Assembly: GCF_014649735.1 (NCBI RefSeq)
Contig: NZ_BMTP01000001.1
Location: 434,001 to 498,000, forward strand
Reading direction: 5' to 3'
From: Streptomyces lavendofoliae
GTDB lineage: Bacteria > Actinomycetota > Actinomycetes > Streptomycetales > Streptomycetaceae
DNA: 64,000 bases
Every line of letters begins with the position of its first letter. The stretch's first letter is position 1. The notes beneath the pieces are model-generated. The model was not told where the DNA came from. It searched no databases and saw nothing but the letters and a program-made list of their open reading frames with translations. Below, one piece after another: positions 42,165 to 52,932 of the stretch. The position numbers were made by a program, and so were the translations under genes.

Positions 42165-43144
42165 CGGCAGCGGTGAAGGACGAGATCTCCCGGCTCCCCG
42201 TCACCCGGACCTGCTGCAGAAAGGCGGAGGTCTCGTCGATCCTGCGGTTCGCCGGTGGGCTGCACCTGGTGAGCGGGCGCATCGTGATCGAGGCGGAGCT
42301 GGACACCGCGATGGCGGCACGCCGCCTGAAACGGGACATCGCGGAGATCTTCGGGCACGGCTCCGAGCTGATCGTGATGGCACCGGGCGGGTTGCGGCGC
42401 GGCTCGCGCTTCGTCGTCCGAGTGGTGGCGGGCGGTGACCAGCTGGCCCGGCAGACCGGGCTGGTGGACGGCCGGGGCCGCCCGATCCGGGGCCTGCCGC
42501 CGCAGGTCGTCTCGGGTGCCACGTGCGATGCCGAGGCCGCCTGGCGCGGCGCGTTCCTGGCGCACGGCTCGCTGACCGAGCCGGGCCGCTCGTCGTCCCT
42601 GGAGGTGACCTGCCCGGGCCCGGAGGCGGCGCTCGCGCTGGTCGGCGCGGCACGGCGGCTCTCCATCGCGGCCAAGGCCCGCGAGGTGCGGGGCGTGGAC
42701 CGCGTGGTGGTACGGGACGGGGACGCGATCGGCGCGCTGCTGACCCGGCTCGGGGCGCACGAGTCGGTGCTGGCCTGGGAGGAGCGGCGGATGCGCCGTG
42801 AGGTCCGCGCCACCGCCAACCGGCTGGCCAACTTCGACGACGCCAACCTGCGCCGTTCGGCCCGTGCCGCGGTCGCGGCCGGTGCCCGGGTGCAGCGCGC
42901 CCTGGAGATCCTCGGCGAGGAGGTCCCCGAGCACCTGGCGGCGGCCGGCCGGCTGCGCATGGAGCACAAGCAGGCATCCCTGGAGGAGCTCGGCGCCCTC
43001 GCCGACCCGCCGCTGACCAAGGACGCGGTCGCCGGCCGGATCCGCCGCCTGCTGGCCATGGCCGACAAGCGGGCCCAGGACCTGGGCATCCCCGGCACGG
43101 AGTCGAACCTGACGGAGGAGATGGCCGACGGCCTCGTCGGCTGA
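42155..43144 (+). CDS. whiA: Sporulation transcription factor WhiA
   Basis: WhiA acts with WhiB to switch Streptomyces aerial hyphae from growth to sporulation septation and activates ftsZ and other division genes. The 329-residue product has the LAGLIDADG-like N-terminal domain ([60 protein letters not shown]). Its C-terminal helix-turn-helix lies in [24 protein letters not shown]. It matches the S. coelicolor protein closely from memory. It is last in the uvrC-rapZ-yvcK-whiA operon; a known extra developmental promoter within yvcK may also drive it, but I could not map it. Confidence 0.97.
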   Translation: MAMTAAVKDEISRLPVTRTCCRKAEVSSILRFAGGLHLVSGRIVIEAELDTAMAARRLKRDIAEIFGHGSELIVMAPGGLRRGSRFVVRVVAGGDQLARQTGLVDGRGRPIRGLPPQVVSGATCDAEAAWRGAFLAHGSLTEPGRSSSLEVTCPGPEAALALVGAARRLSIAAKAREVRGVDRVVVRDGDAIGALLTRLGAHESVLAWEERRMRREVRATANRLANFDDANLRRSARAAVAAGARVQRALEILGEEVPEHLAAAGRLRMEHKQASLEELGALADPPLTKDAVAGRIRRLLAMADKRAQDLGIPGTESNLTEEMADGLVG

Positions 43145-43452
43145 CGACCCTCCCGCCACCGCCGACCGCCGACCGCCGGCACCCGGCACCCGGCAGCCGG
43201 TCCCGACCGCCGGCGCCCGGGCCCGACGGTGACCGCCGGCTTCCGGCCACCGGCTCCCGGCCGCCCCGCCCGCGGCCCCGGGCCTCGCCGGCCCCTTCGT
43301 CCCGCCGGCCGTCGCCGCGCCGCCCGCCGCCGCCCCACCCGGAGCGGCGGCGGGACCCGGCCGGGCACCCCGAGGCGCTATTGACATGATCATGAAGAGT
43401 CATGAGCCTGGCGCCTGTCCACTTCCGTGGCAGACAACAGCAAGGGGGGCAC
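43145..43452. other. Gene-free interval with short GC repeats and a promoter-like region
   Basis: The first 230 bp are low-complexity repeats of CCGACCGCCGG and CCGGCACCCGGCA types, with many overlapping small hairpins that may end whiA transcription. The last 70 bp carry the TTGACA box and TCATGA repeats described for the carboxypeptidase. Confidence 0.45.
43381..43405 (+). promoter_or_regulatory. Promoter-like TTGACA and TCATGA repeats
   Basis: A consensus TTGACA (43381-43386) overlaps the palindrome CATGATCATG. TCATGA occurs twice, separated by AGAG (43390-43405). No good -10 box was found at 16-18 bp, so activator or repressor binding is likely. Confidence 0.4.
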
Positions 43453-46413
43453 ATGGGACGCAGAGCGAGATCGATCCTCGCCGCGGCTTCACTGCTGGTG
43501 GCCGGGCTGGCGGCGGCACCCGTCGCCGGTGCGCAGCAGCAGGACGAGGGGACCGGCGGAGGCGGCAGCCTCTCCGTATGGCACGCGAAGGTGACCAGGG
43601 AGCAGGTCCCGCTCCTGCTCGACGCGGGTACCGACGGCCACGAACTGACCGAACAGGTACCGGACAAGGGCACCGCCACCGTCGAGCTGTACCTCACCGA
43701 ACGGCAGGCCGCGGCGCTCCGCGACAAGGGCGTCGCCGTCACCGGGCACGACCTCGCCAAGGCCACCGAGAAGCGCCTCGCGGCAGCGGGCGACGGCGTC
43801 TTCCGCCCCTACGGAGGCAAGGGCGGCCTCAAGGAGGAGATCCTGGCGACCGCACGGGCCCACCCGGCCCTCACCAAGGTCGTCAGCATCGGCAGGACCG
43901 TCAGGGGCCAGGACATCCTCGCCCTCAAGCTCAGCAAGGGCGCCAGGAAGCACAAGGACGGCTCCAAGCCCGCCACCCTGTACCTCTCCAACCAGCACGC
44001 CCGCGAGTGGATCACGCCCGAGATGAACCGGCGGCTGCTCCACCACTACCTCGCCGGCTACGGCAAGGACCCGCGCGTCACGAGGATCGTCGACACCACC
44101 GAACTGTGGTTCGTGCTGTCGGCCAACCCCGACGGCTACGACCACACCCACGCCGACCCGGCCAACCGCCAGTGGCGCAAGAACCTCCGCGACAACAACG
44201 GCGACGGCCGCATCGCACCCGGTGACGGCGTCGACCTCAACCGCAACTTCTCCTACAAATGGGGTTACGACGACGAGGGCTCGTCACCCGACCCGGCCGA
44301 CGAGACCTACCGCGGCACCGGCCCGATGTCCGAACCCGAGACGAAGGCCATCGACGCGTTCCAGAAGCGGATCGGCTTCCAGTACGGCATCAACTACCAC
44401 TCCGCCGCCCAGCTGCTCCTGTACGGCGTCGGCTGGCAGGTCGCCACCGACACCCCCGACGACGTCCCCCTCAAGGCCCTGGCCGGGACGCCCGCCAGGT
44501 CCGCGGTCCCCGGCTACCGCCCGCAGGTCTCCTCCGAGCTGTACACCACCAACGGCGAGGCCGACGGACACGCCGCCAACGTCAACGGCATGCAGATGTT
44601 CACCCCGGAGATGTCCACCTGCGCCACCGCCTCCCGCGTCGACCCGAACGACGCCTGGGAACCGGCCGACTGCGCGTCCGTCTTCACCTTCCCCGACGAC
44701 GAGAGGCTGATCCAGCAGGAGTTCGCCAAGAACGTCCCGTTCGCCCTCGCCGTCGCCGAGTCGGCCGCCCGCCCCGACGACCCGGTCTCCCCGGTAGGCA
44801 CCGCCGCCCCCGCCTTCGTGCCCGACACCTTCACCACCTCCTACGCGTACGACGGCGCCGACCAGGAGGTCGCCGTCACCGCCCGCAAGTCCCTGCGGGA
44901 CAAGGAGCTCAAGTACCGCGTCAACGGCGGCCGTACCCACGACCAGCGACTCGACGCCTGGGAGGGCGGCGAGACGTACGGCGGAGAGGACAACCTCTAC
45001 TACGACGAGTACCGCGCCGAGGTCCAGGACGGCGAACCCGGCGACACCGTCGAGGTCTGGTTCACCGGCCGCACCCGCGACGGGAAACGCGTCTCGTCCG
45101 CCCCCTTCACCTACACCATCGCCGAGCGGCCCCGCGGAGACGTCCTGGTGCTCGCGGAGGAGGGCGGCACCGCCCCGGCGCGGCACGCCGCCACGTACAC
45201 CGAGGCGCTGAGGGGCACCGGCCGCCGGGCCGCCGTCTGGGACGTCGCCACCCAGGGCGTCCCGCACCCGCTGGGCGTCCTCGGCCACTTCGGCACCGTG
45301 GTCCGGTACACCGGCGCCGCACGCCCCTCCGGGGACACCACCCTCGCCGTGCGGGAGTACCTCAACGAGGGCGGCAAGCTGGTCGAGGCCGGCGAGCAGG
45401 CGGGCGGACCCGTCGACATCGGCCGCGCCGACTCCGACGACTTCGCCCAGTACTACCTCGGCGCCTACCGCCGCTCCGGCATGGCGGACCCCGGCTCCTT
45501 CCAGGGCACGGGCCGCTTCGCCGGCACCCGCGCCCCCCTCGCCGACGCGCCCGGCAACCCGCTCGACAGCGCCGGCGCCTACACCGTCACCTCCGACACG
45601 CTCGACCCGAAGCGGTTCCCGCAGTTCCGCAGCACCGCCGCGGGTGACTACCCCGGCGTGCGCACCCCCTTCGAGCCCTACGAGGGCGAGACCTTCGCCG
45701 CCGCCCGGCACGCCGACAACGCCTGGATGCGGCTCACCCGGACCGTCGACCTGACGGGCACGGACGCGGCGGCCGCCCCGGCGCTCCGATTCCGGCTCAG
45801 CCACGACACCGAACCCGGCTACGACCACGTGATCGTCGAGGCGCACACCGTGGGCCAGGGCGACTGGACGACCCTGCCCGACACCGGGGGCCGCTCCTCC
45901 ACCGCCGTGCCGGCCGACTGCGGCGAGGGCTACTACCTCGCCGGGCACCCCTTCCTGGCGCACTACCTCACCCTCGGCCGGGACGGCTGCACCGCCACCG
46001 GCACCAGCGGCGCCTGGCACTCCTTCACCGGCACCTCGGGCGGCTGGCAGCCGGTGTCCGTCGACCTGAGCGCCTACGCCGGCAAGCGGGTCGAGCTGTC
46101 CGTCTCGTACGTCTCCGACCCCGGCACCGGCGGGACCGGCGTCTTCGTCGACGACACACGACTGGTGACCGGGAGCGGTGCCGGCGAGAGCGAGGGCTTC
46201 GAGACGTCGCTCGGCGCCTGGAGCGTCCCCGGCCCGCCGGCCGGCAGCCCGGGCAACGCGTCCGACTGGGCGCGCTCACCCGCGCTGTTCCACTCCCGGG
46301 CGGCGATCACCACCCGTGACACCGTCCTGCTCGGGTTCGGTCTGGAGCACGTACCCGATCCGTCCCAGCGCAAGCGGCTGCTGGGCAGGGCGCTCGGAGC
46401 GCTCGCGCGCTGA
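43453..46413 (+). CDS. Secreted zinc carboxypeptidase (M14 family)
   Basis: A 986-residue exported metallopeptidase. The signal peptide is GRRARSILAAASLLVAGLAAAPVAGA. The M14 domain has the HxxE zinc motif in NQHAREW (H182, E185), DLNRNFSYKWGYDDEGSS, third ligand H316 in INYHSAAQLLLYG and catalytic E386 in TPEMSTC. The C-terminal 500 residues contain beta-rich modules, with YDHVIVEAHTVGQGDWTTLPD and VDLSAYAGKRVELSVSYVSDP resembling immune-inhibitor-A/MAM-like domains. It releases C-terminal residues from peptides outside the cell. The ATG at 43453 follows AAGGGGGG; the frame from 43402 is an unlikely extension because the signal peptide would be internal. Confidence 0.92.
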   Translation: MGRRARSILAAASLLVAGLAAAPVAGAQQQDEGTGGGGSLSVWHAKVTREQVPLLLDAGTDGHELTEQVPDKGTATVELYLTERQAAALRDKGVAVTGHDLAKATEKRLAAAGDGVFRPYGGKGGLKEEILATARAHPALTKVVSIGRTVRGQDILALKLSKGARKHKDGSKPATLYLSNQHAREWITPEMNRRLLHHYLAGYGKDPRVTRIVDTTELWFVLSANPDGYDHTHADPANRQWRKNLRDNNGDGRIAPGDGVDLNRNFSYKWGYDDEGSSPDPADETYRGTGPMSEPETKAIDAFQKRIGFQYGINYHSAAQLLLYGVGWQVATDTPDDVPLKALAGTPARSAVPGYRPQVSSELYTTNGEADGHAANVNGMQMFTPEMSTCATASRVDPNDAWEPADCASVFTFPDDERLIQQEFAKNVPFALAVAESAARPDDPVSPVGTAAPAFVPDTFTTSYAYDGADQEVAVTARKSLRDKELKYRVNGGRTHDQRLDAWEGGETYGGEDNLYYDEYRAEVQDGEPGDTVEVWFTGRTRDGKRVSSAPFTYTIAERPRGDVLVLAEEGGTAPARHAATYTEALRGTGRRAAVWDVATQGVPHPLGVLGHFGTVVRYTGAARPSGDTTLAVREYLNEGGKLVEAGEQAGGPVDIGRADSDDFAQYYLGAYRRSGMADPGSFQGTGRFAGTRAPLADAPGNPLDSAGAYTVTSDTLDPKRFPQFRSTAAGDYPGVRTPFEPYEGETFAAARHADNAWMRLTRTVDLTGTDAAAAPALRFRLSHDTEPGYDHVIVEAHTVGQGDWTTLPDTGGRSSTAVPADCGEGYYLAGHPFLAHYLTLGRDGCTATGTSGAWHSFTGTSGGWQPVSVDLSAYAGKRVELSVSYVSDPGTGGTGVFVDDTRLVTGSGAGESEGFETSLGAWSVPGPPAGSPGNASDWARSPALFHSRAAITTRDTVLLGFGLEHVPDPSQRKRLLGRALGALAR

Positions 46414-46473
46414 CGAGCGCACCCCCGCGCCGACGAGCGGTCCGGCGCTGACGCTCGGTAGCCGGACGAACGC

Positions 46474-46520
46474 CCCGGTGGACCGTACTGTCCAGTAGGA
46501 CGGAGTTCCGGTCCACCGGG
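46474..46520. terminator. Inverted repeat between carboxypeptidase and gap
   Basis: Perfect 12-bp arms (CCCGGTGGACCG / CGGTCCACCGGG) enclose a 23-nt loop that itself folds as GTCC-AGTA-GGAC. It lies 60 bp after the carboxypeptidase stop and 126 bp before gap, so it is most simply a terminator, but it could also be a cis-acting site. Confidence 0.45.
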
Positions 46521-46631
46521 CTCGTCCGGGTGCGCTGGATGTCACTCCGCCGCCTGGAGGGAGGTAGGGTCGTAAGCGGTCGGGGACATCCCAAATGGAA
46601 ACTCGCCGGCGTCGAAAACCGGCGTACCTAA

Positions 46632-47651
<1,020 letters not shown>

Positions 47652-47688
47652 GAAACCGGGTACCAGGGCAGGCACTTCGATGTGAGCG

Positions 47689-47728
47689 CAGGGCTCGGGC
47701 AGCGCAACGCCGCGCTGTACGAGCCCTG
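47689..47728 (+). repeat. Two-part hairpin in the gap-pgk intergenic region
   Basis: CAGGGCTCG (47689-47697) pairs with CGAGCCCTG (47720-47728), and inside it CAGCGC pairs with GCGCTG around the loop AACGCC. The 15-bp structure could be an intrinsic terminator or an mRNA processing and stability element between gap and pgk. Confidence 0.55.
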
Positions 47729-47772
47729 ACGCTTGCGCCGATATTCCAAGGAGTACGGAGCTACAGGGACAG

Positions 47773-48984
47773 ATGAAGACGATCGACGAGCTTCTCCGCC
47801 AAGGGGTCGAGGGCAAGCGGGTATTCGTCCGCGCCGACCTCAACGTGCCGCAGGACGGCACCACCATCACCGACGACGGCCGCATCCGCGCGGTCCTGCC
47901 CACCGTCAAGGCGCTGGCCGAAGCCGGTGCCAAGGTCGTCGTGGCCTCGCACCTCGGCCGCCCCAAGGGCGCGCCGGACCCCGCCTTCACCCTGCGGTTC
48001 GCCGCCTCCCGGCTCGGTGAACTGCTCGGCCGCCCCGTCGCCTTCGCCGGTGACACCATCGGCTCCGAGGCCCACTCCGCCGTCGCCGGCCTGGAGAACG
48101 GCCAGGTCGCCGTCCTGGAGAACCTGCGCTTCAACGCCGGCGAGACGTCCAAGGACGACGCCGAGCGCGCCGAGTTCGCCGCCCGCCTCGCCGCCCTCGC
48201 GGACGTGTACGTCGGCGACGGCTTCGGCGCCGTGCACCGCGGGCACGCCTCCGTGTACGACCTGCCCCGGCTGCTGCCCGCCTACGCCGGGTACCTGATC
48301 GCCACCGAGGTCGGCGTCCTCAGGAAGCTCACCGACGACGTCAAGCGTCCGTACGTGGTCGTCCTCGGCGGTGCCAAGGTCTCCGACAAGCTCGGCGTGA
48401 TCGACCACCTGCTGGAGAAGGCCGACCGCATCCTCGTCGGCGGCGGCATGGCGTACACCTTCCTCAAGGCCAAGGGGCACGAGGTCGGCATCTCCCTGCT
48501 CCAGGAGGACCAGATCCCGGTCGTCCTGGACTACCTCGCCCGCGCCGAGAAGCGCGGCGTGGAGTTCGTGCTCCCGGTCGACGTCCTGGTCTCGCCCGAC
48601 TTCCCGGACCTGAAGACCAAGGCGCCCGCCCACCCGCAGACCGTCGCCGCGGACGCCATCCCGGCCGACCAGGAGGGCCTGGACATCGGCCCGAAGACGC
48701 GCGAGCTGTACGCCTCGAAGCTCGCCGACGCCGGCACGGTGTTCTGGAACGGACCGATGGGGGTCTTCGAGCACCCCGACTACGCGGGCGGCACCAAGGC
48801 CGTGGCCCGGGCCCTGTTGGACTGCGACGGATTCACCGTCGTCGGCGGTGGCGACTCGGCCGCCGCCGTGCGCACCCTGGGCTTCGACGAGAACGCTTTC
48901 GGACACATTTCGACCGGTGGCGGCGCCAGCCTCGAGTACCTCGAGGGCAAGACGCTTCCCGGCCTCGCCGCACTGGAGGACTGA
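47773..48984 (+). CDS. pgk: Phosphoglycerate kinase
   Basis: PGK transfers phosphate from 1,3-bisphosphoglycerate to ADP. The 403-residue protein carries the family start [40 protein letters not shown]-type [35 protein letters not shown], and the nucleotide loop [19 protein letters not shown] and [11 protein letters not shown]. The ATG at 47773 has CAAGGAGTACGGAG upstream. It starts 121 bp after gap and stops 7 bp before tpiA, whose ribosome-binding site overlaps the pgk stop, so pgk and tpiA are coupled. Confidence 0.98.
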   Translation: MKTIDELLRQGVEGKRVFVRADLNVPQDGTTITDDGRIRAVLPTVKALAEAGAKVVVASHLGRPKGAPDPAFTLRFAASRLGELLGRPVAFAGDTIGSEAHSAVAGLENGQVAVLENLRFNAGETSKDDAERAEFAARLAALADVYVGDGFGAVHRGHASVYDLPRLLPAYAGYLIATEVGVLRKLTDDVKRPYVVVLGGAKVSDKLGVIDHLLEKADRILVGGGMAYTFLKAKGHEVGISLLQEDQIPVVLDYLARAEKRGVEFVLPVDVLVSPDFPDLKTKAPAHPQTVAADAIPADQEGLDIGPKTRELYASKLADAGTVFWNGPMGVFEHPDYAGGTKAVARALLDCDGFTVVGGGDSAAAVRTLGFDENAFGHISTGGGASLEYLEGKTLPGLAALED

Positions 48985-48991
48985 GCCTTTT

Positions 48992-49768
<777 letters not shown>

Positions 49769-49822
49769 GTGGGGTCCCCCAGCCGGTGAGTATGCGGTAG
49801 GGCGGAATCGTCGTACCCTTGC

Positions 49823-49858
49823 GGGGGCCGAGGCTCTTTCATCGGAGCCTGGGCCCCC
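49823..49858 (+). terminator. Hairpin between tpiA and secG
   Basis: Arms GGGGGCCGAGGCTC and GAGCCTGGGCCCCC pair at 13 of 14 positions around an 8-nt loop. It can end the gap-pgk-tpiA transcript. A TACCCT box just upstream (49814) leaves open that it lies in the secG leader. Confidence 0.6.
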
Positions 49859-49920
49859 GTCGTCCGTAGACGTCCGACAGTCCGTGTAATCCGAGAATTG
49901 CCAGGAAGTAGGGTCCAGCC

Positions 49921-50157
49921 GTGGTTATGGGGTTCTCGATCGCCCTCATCGTCTTCAGCGCGCTGCTGATGCTGCTGGTGCTGATGCACAAGGGGAAGGG
50001 CGGCGGCCTCTCCGACATGTTCGGTGGCGGCATGCAGTCGTCCGTCGGTGGCTCCTCGGTCGCCGAGCGCAACCTGGACCGCATCACCGTCGTCGTCGGT
50101 CTGCTGTGGTTCGCGTGCATTGTCGTACTTGCTCTCCTGATCAAGCTGGACAACTGA
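49921..50157 (+). CDS. secG: Preprotein translocase subunit SecG
   Basis: SecG is a small accessory subunit of the SecYEG channel. The 78-residue protein has two membrane helices (GFSIALIVFSALLMLLVLMH and ITVVVGLLWFACIVVLALL) around the conserved cytoplasmic loop KGKGGGLSDMFGGG and QSSVGGSSVAERNLDR. The GTG at 49921 is preferred because it follows AGGAAGTAGG; an ATG two codons later is possible. Its place after tpiA is the standard actinobacterial arrangement. Confidence 0.95.
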   Translation: MVMGFSIALIVFSALLMLLVLMHKGKGGGLSDMFGGGMQSSVGGSSVAERNLDRITVVVGLLWFACIVVLALLIKLDN

Positions 50158-50199
50158 CGTCTCGGTTCCGCGTCCCGGGGAGGGGTGTAACTCCAATCA

Positions 50200-50228
50200 C
50201 TGGACGCGCGTTGGGCCTTACGTAGACT
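50200..50228 (+). promoter_or_regulatory. rbpA promoter
   Basis: CTGGAC (50200-50205) and TAGACT (50223-50228) are 17 bp apart and fit a principal-sigma (HrdB-type) Streptomyces promoter. The start point would be near 50235, about 33 bp before the GTG of rbpA. Confidence 0.55.
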
Positions 50229-50267
50229 GGGGCATCTTCGAGCACCATCACGCAGGGAGTTACAACC

Positions 50268-50603
50268 GTGGCAAGTGGCAACGCGATCCGGGGAAGCCGG
50301 GTCGGCGCGGGGCCGATGGGGGAGGCCGAGCGGGGCGAGTCCGCTCCGCGGCTCCGCATCTCCTTCTGGTGCTCGAACGGGCACGAGACGCAGCCGAGCT
50401 TCGCGAGTGACGCGCAGGTCCCCGACACCTGGGACTGCCCGCGGTGCGGGTTCCCCGCCGGCCAGGACCGGGACAACCCGCCGGACCCGCCGCGCACCGA
50501 GCCGTACAAGACGCACCTCGCGTACGTACGGGAGCGGCGCAGCGACGCGGACGGCGAGGCGATCCTGGCCGAGGCACTGGCGAAACTCCGAGGCGAGATC
50601 TGA
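50268..50603 (+). CDS. rbpA: RNA polymerase-binding protein RbpA
   Basis: RbpA binds the principal sigma factor and RNA polymerase, stabilises open promoter complexes and affects rifampicin tolerance in actinobacteria. The 111-residue protein has the basic N-terminal tail (NAIRGSRVGAGPMGEAERGE), then the core zinc-ribbon-like domain with FWCSNGHETQPSF and TWDCPRCGFPAGQD. The C-terminal sigma-interacting helix region is KTHLAYVRERRSDADGEAIL. The three cysteines and histidine that mark the S. coelicolor zinc site are present. The GTG at 50268 has CAGGGAG upstream and a HrdB-type promoter. Confidence 0.97.
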   Translation: MASGNAIRGSRVGAGPMGEAERGESAPRLRISFWCSNGHETQPSFASDAQVPDTWDCPRCGFPAGQDRDNPPDPPRTEPYKTHLAYVRERRSDADGEAILAEALAKLRGEI

Positions 50604-50765
50604 GCGGCCGAGGGCCCTGTGGGTGGATGACACCGACAGGGCCCGCTTTTGTGTGTCCGGGCGCCGGCCGGACCCGCTCGTGGTCGCCGCCGCCTCGTCG
50701 GCGGCGCAGATCAATTAGGTTGGAGGGGCAGCGGGGCAAGCAGGCAGGTACGAGAAAGTGGGCTG

Positions 50766-52427
50766 ATGTCCGAGATGAATGCAGAAAGCCGCACGAGGCT
50801 CAACCGGATGCCCGAGTGGACCGCCCTCGGAAAGCACCGGGAGCAGCTGGGGCAGACGCATCTGCGTGAACTGTTCGCCGCCGACCCGACGCGCGGCACC
50901 GCCTACACACTGCGGGTCGGCGACCTCTATCTGGACTACTCCAAGCACCTGGTCACCGACGAGACGCTGCGGCTGCTGCGCGAGCTGGCCGCCGCGACCG
51001 GCGTGGCCGACCTGCGGGACGCCATGTTCCGCGGGGAGCGGATCAACACCACGGAGAACCGGGCGGTCCTGCACACGGCGCTCCGCGCCCCGCGCGACGC
51101 TGTGATCGAGGTCGACGGCGAGAACGTGGTGCCCGGCGTGCACGCCGTGCTCGACAGGATGGCCGCCTTCTCGGAGCGGATCCGCTCGGGCGAGTGGACC
51201 GGCCACACCGGCAGGCCCATCAAGAACATCGTCAACATCGGCATCGGCGGCTCCGACCTCGGTCCGGCGATGGCGTACGAGGCGCTGCGCTCGTGGACGC
51301 GCCGCGACCTGACGTTCCGTTTCGTCTCCAACGTGGACGGCGCCGACCTGCACGAGGCGATCCGGGACCTGGATCCCGCCGAGACGCTCTTCATCGTCGC
51401 GTCGAAGACGTTCACCACCATCGAGACCATCACCAACGCCACCTCCGCCCGCGACTGGCTCCTCACCGGCCTGAGGGCCGGCCAGGAGGCCGTGGCGAAG
51501 CACTTCGTGGCCCTGTCGACCAACGCGGGCAAGGTCGAGCAGTTCGGCATCGACACGGCCAACATGTTCGAGTTCTGGGACTGGGTCGGCGGCCGGTACT
51601 CCTACGACTCCGCCATCGGCCTCTCCCTGATGATCGCCATCGGACCGGACCGGTTCCGGGAGATGCTCGACGGCTTCCACCTGGTCGACGAGCACTTCCG
51701 CACCGCCCCGCCCGAGGAGAACGCGCCGCTGCTCCTCGGCCTGCTGGGCCTGTGGTACGGGGCGTTCTTCGACGCCCAGTCGCACGCCGTCCTGCCGTAC
51801 AGCCACTACCTGTCGAAGTTCACGGCGTACCTCCAGCAGCTCGACATGGAGTCCAACGGCAAGTCCGTCGACCGTGACGGCAACCCGGTCGACTGGCAGA
51901 CCGGCCCCGTGGTCTGGGGCACCCCGGGCACGAACGGACAGCACGCCTACTACCAGTTGATCCACCAGGGCACCAAGGTCATCCCGGCCGACTTCATCGG
52001 CTTCGCCAAGCCGGTCGCCGACCTGGAGTCCGGCCTGGTCCCGCAGCACGACCTGCTGATGGCCAACTTCTTCGCCCAGACCCAGGCACTCGCCTTCGGC
52101 AAGACGCCCGACGAGGTCCGCGCCGAGGGCGTGGCCGAGGAACTGGTGCCGCACAAGACCTTCCGCGGCAACCACCCGACCACCACCGTCCTCGCGGACG
52201 AGCTGTCGCCGTCCGTCCTGGGGCAGCTGATCGCGCTGTACGAGCACAAGGTGTTCGTCCAGGGCGCCATCTGGAACATCGACTCCTTCGACCAGTGGGG
52301 CGTCGAACTCGGCAAGGTGCTGGCCAAGCGGATCGAGCCCGTCCTGACCGGGGGCGAGGGCGGCGAGCGGCTGGACAGCTCGACCGCCGCGCTGGCCGAG
52401 CGCTACCGGACCCTGCGCGGCCGGTGA
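50766..52427 (+). CDS. pgi: Glucose-6-phosphate isomerase
   Basis: PGI interconverts glucose-6-phosphate and fructose-6-phosphate. The 553-residue enzyme shows [57 protein letters not shown] (phosphate loop), and the signature [20 protein letters not shown]. It also has [34 protein letters not shown] with the catalytic His, and [22 protein letters not shown] with the catalytic Lys region. The ATG at 50766 follows AGAAAG; an in-frame ATG at 50775 (MNAESRTRL) matches the usual N terminus and is an alternative. It precedes two PH-domain membrane genes. Confidence 0.97.
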   Translation: MSEMNAESRTRLNRMPEWTALGKHREQLGQTHLRELFAADPTRGTAYTLRVGDLYLDYSKHLVTDETLRLLRELAAATGVADLRDAMFRGERINTTENRAVLHTALRAPRDAVIEVDGENVVPGVHAVLDRMAAFSERIRSGEWTGHTGRPIKNIVNIGIGGSDLGPAMAYEALRSWTRRDLTFRFVSNVDGADLHEAIRDLDPAETLFIVASKTFTTIETITNATSARDWLLTGLRAGQEAVAKHFVALSTNAGKVEQFGIDTANMFEFWDWVGGRYSYDSAIGLSLMIAIGPDRFREMLDGFHLVDEHFRTAPPEENAPLLLGLLGLWYGAFFDAQSHAVLPYSHYLSKFTAYLQQLDMESNGKSVDRDGNPVDWQTGPVVWGTPGTNGQHAYYQLIHQGTKVIPADFIGFAKPVADLESGLVPQHDLLMANFFAQTQALAFGKTPDEVRAEGVAEELVPHKTFRGNHPTTTVLADELSPSVLGQLIALYEHKVFVQGAIWNIDSFDQWGVELGKVLAKRIEPVLTGGEGGERLDSSTAALAERYRTLRGR

Positions 52428-52431
52428 TCCC

Positions 52432-52932
52432 GTGACGGGGGGAGACGCGGTGCGGCTGCGGCCGCCGGCCGGCATGCTCGACGAGCGGGCCATCGGCTGG
52501 TGGCGCGCCCGCTGGCTGCTCCTGACCGGGGCACCCGTACTGGCCTCGGCCGTACTCGGCGCCCTGATCGGCCCGGCCCGCTGGTGGCTGTGGCCCGCCG
52601 CCGGGATCCTGGCCGCGGCCGGTCTCGGCTGCGCCGCGTTCTTCCCCCGCTGGTGGTTCCGGTTCCACCGCTGGGAGGTCACCGACGACGCCGTCTACGT
52701 CCGCACCGGTGCCTTCCGGCAGGAGTGGCGCATCGCGCCGATGTCCCGGATCCAGACCGTCGACACCGTGCGCGGGCCGCTGGAGCAGGTGTTCCGGCTC
52801 GCCACGGTCACCGTGACGACCGCGTCCGCCAAGGGCGCCATCCGGATCCGGGGCCTCGACCACGAACTGGCGGCGGAGCTCGCCGGGCGGCTGACCCGGA
52901 TCACCGGGGCCACGCCCGGGGACGCCACATGA
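52432..52932 (+). CDS. Bacterial PH-domain (bPH_2, YdbS-like) membrane protein
   Basis: A 166-residue protein with two N-terminal helices (RWLLLTGAPVLASAVLGALIG and LWPAAGILAAAGLGCAAFF), then a bacterial PH domain. The domain runs FRFHRWEVTDDAVYVRTGAFRQEWRIAPMSRIQTVDTVRGPLEQVFRLATVTVTTA in short blocks. This is the YdbS layout, usually paired with YdbT. The Bacillus pair confers resistance to a bacteriocin-type peptide, but the function here is unknown. The GTG at 52432 is 4 bp after the pgi stop, and the stop overlaps the next gene. Confidence 0.85.
   Translation: MTGGDAVRLRPPAGMLDERAIGWWRARWLLLTGAPVLASAVLGALIGPARWWLWPAAGILAAAGLGCAAFFPRWWFRFHRWEVTDDAVYVRTGAFRQEWRIAPMSRIQTVDTVRGPLEQVFRLATVTVTTASAKGAIRIRGLDHELAAELAGRLTRITGATPGDAT

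Noticed and set aside
50180..50220. SigR-type promoter for rbpA
   Set aside because: No GGAAT-N18/19-GTT pair could be found, while a HrdB-type pair with 17-bp spacing fits better.
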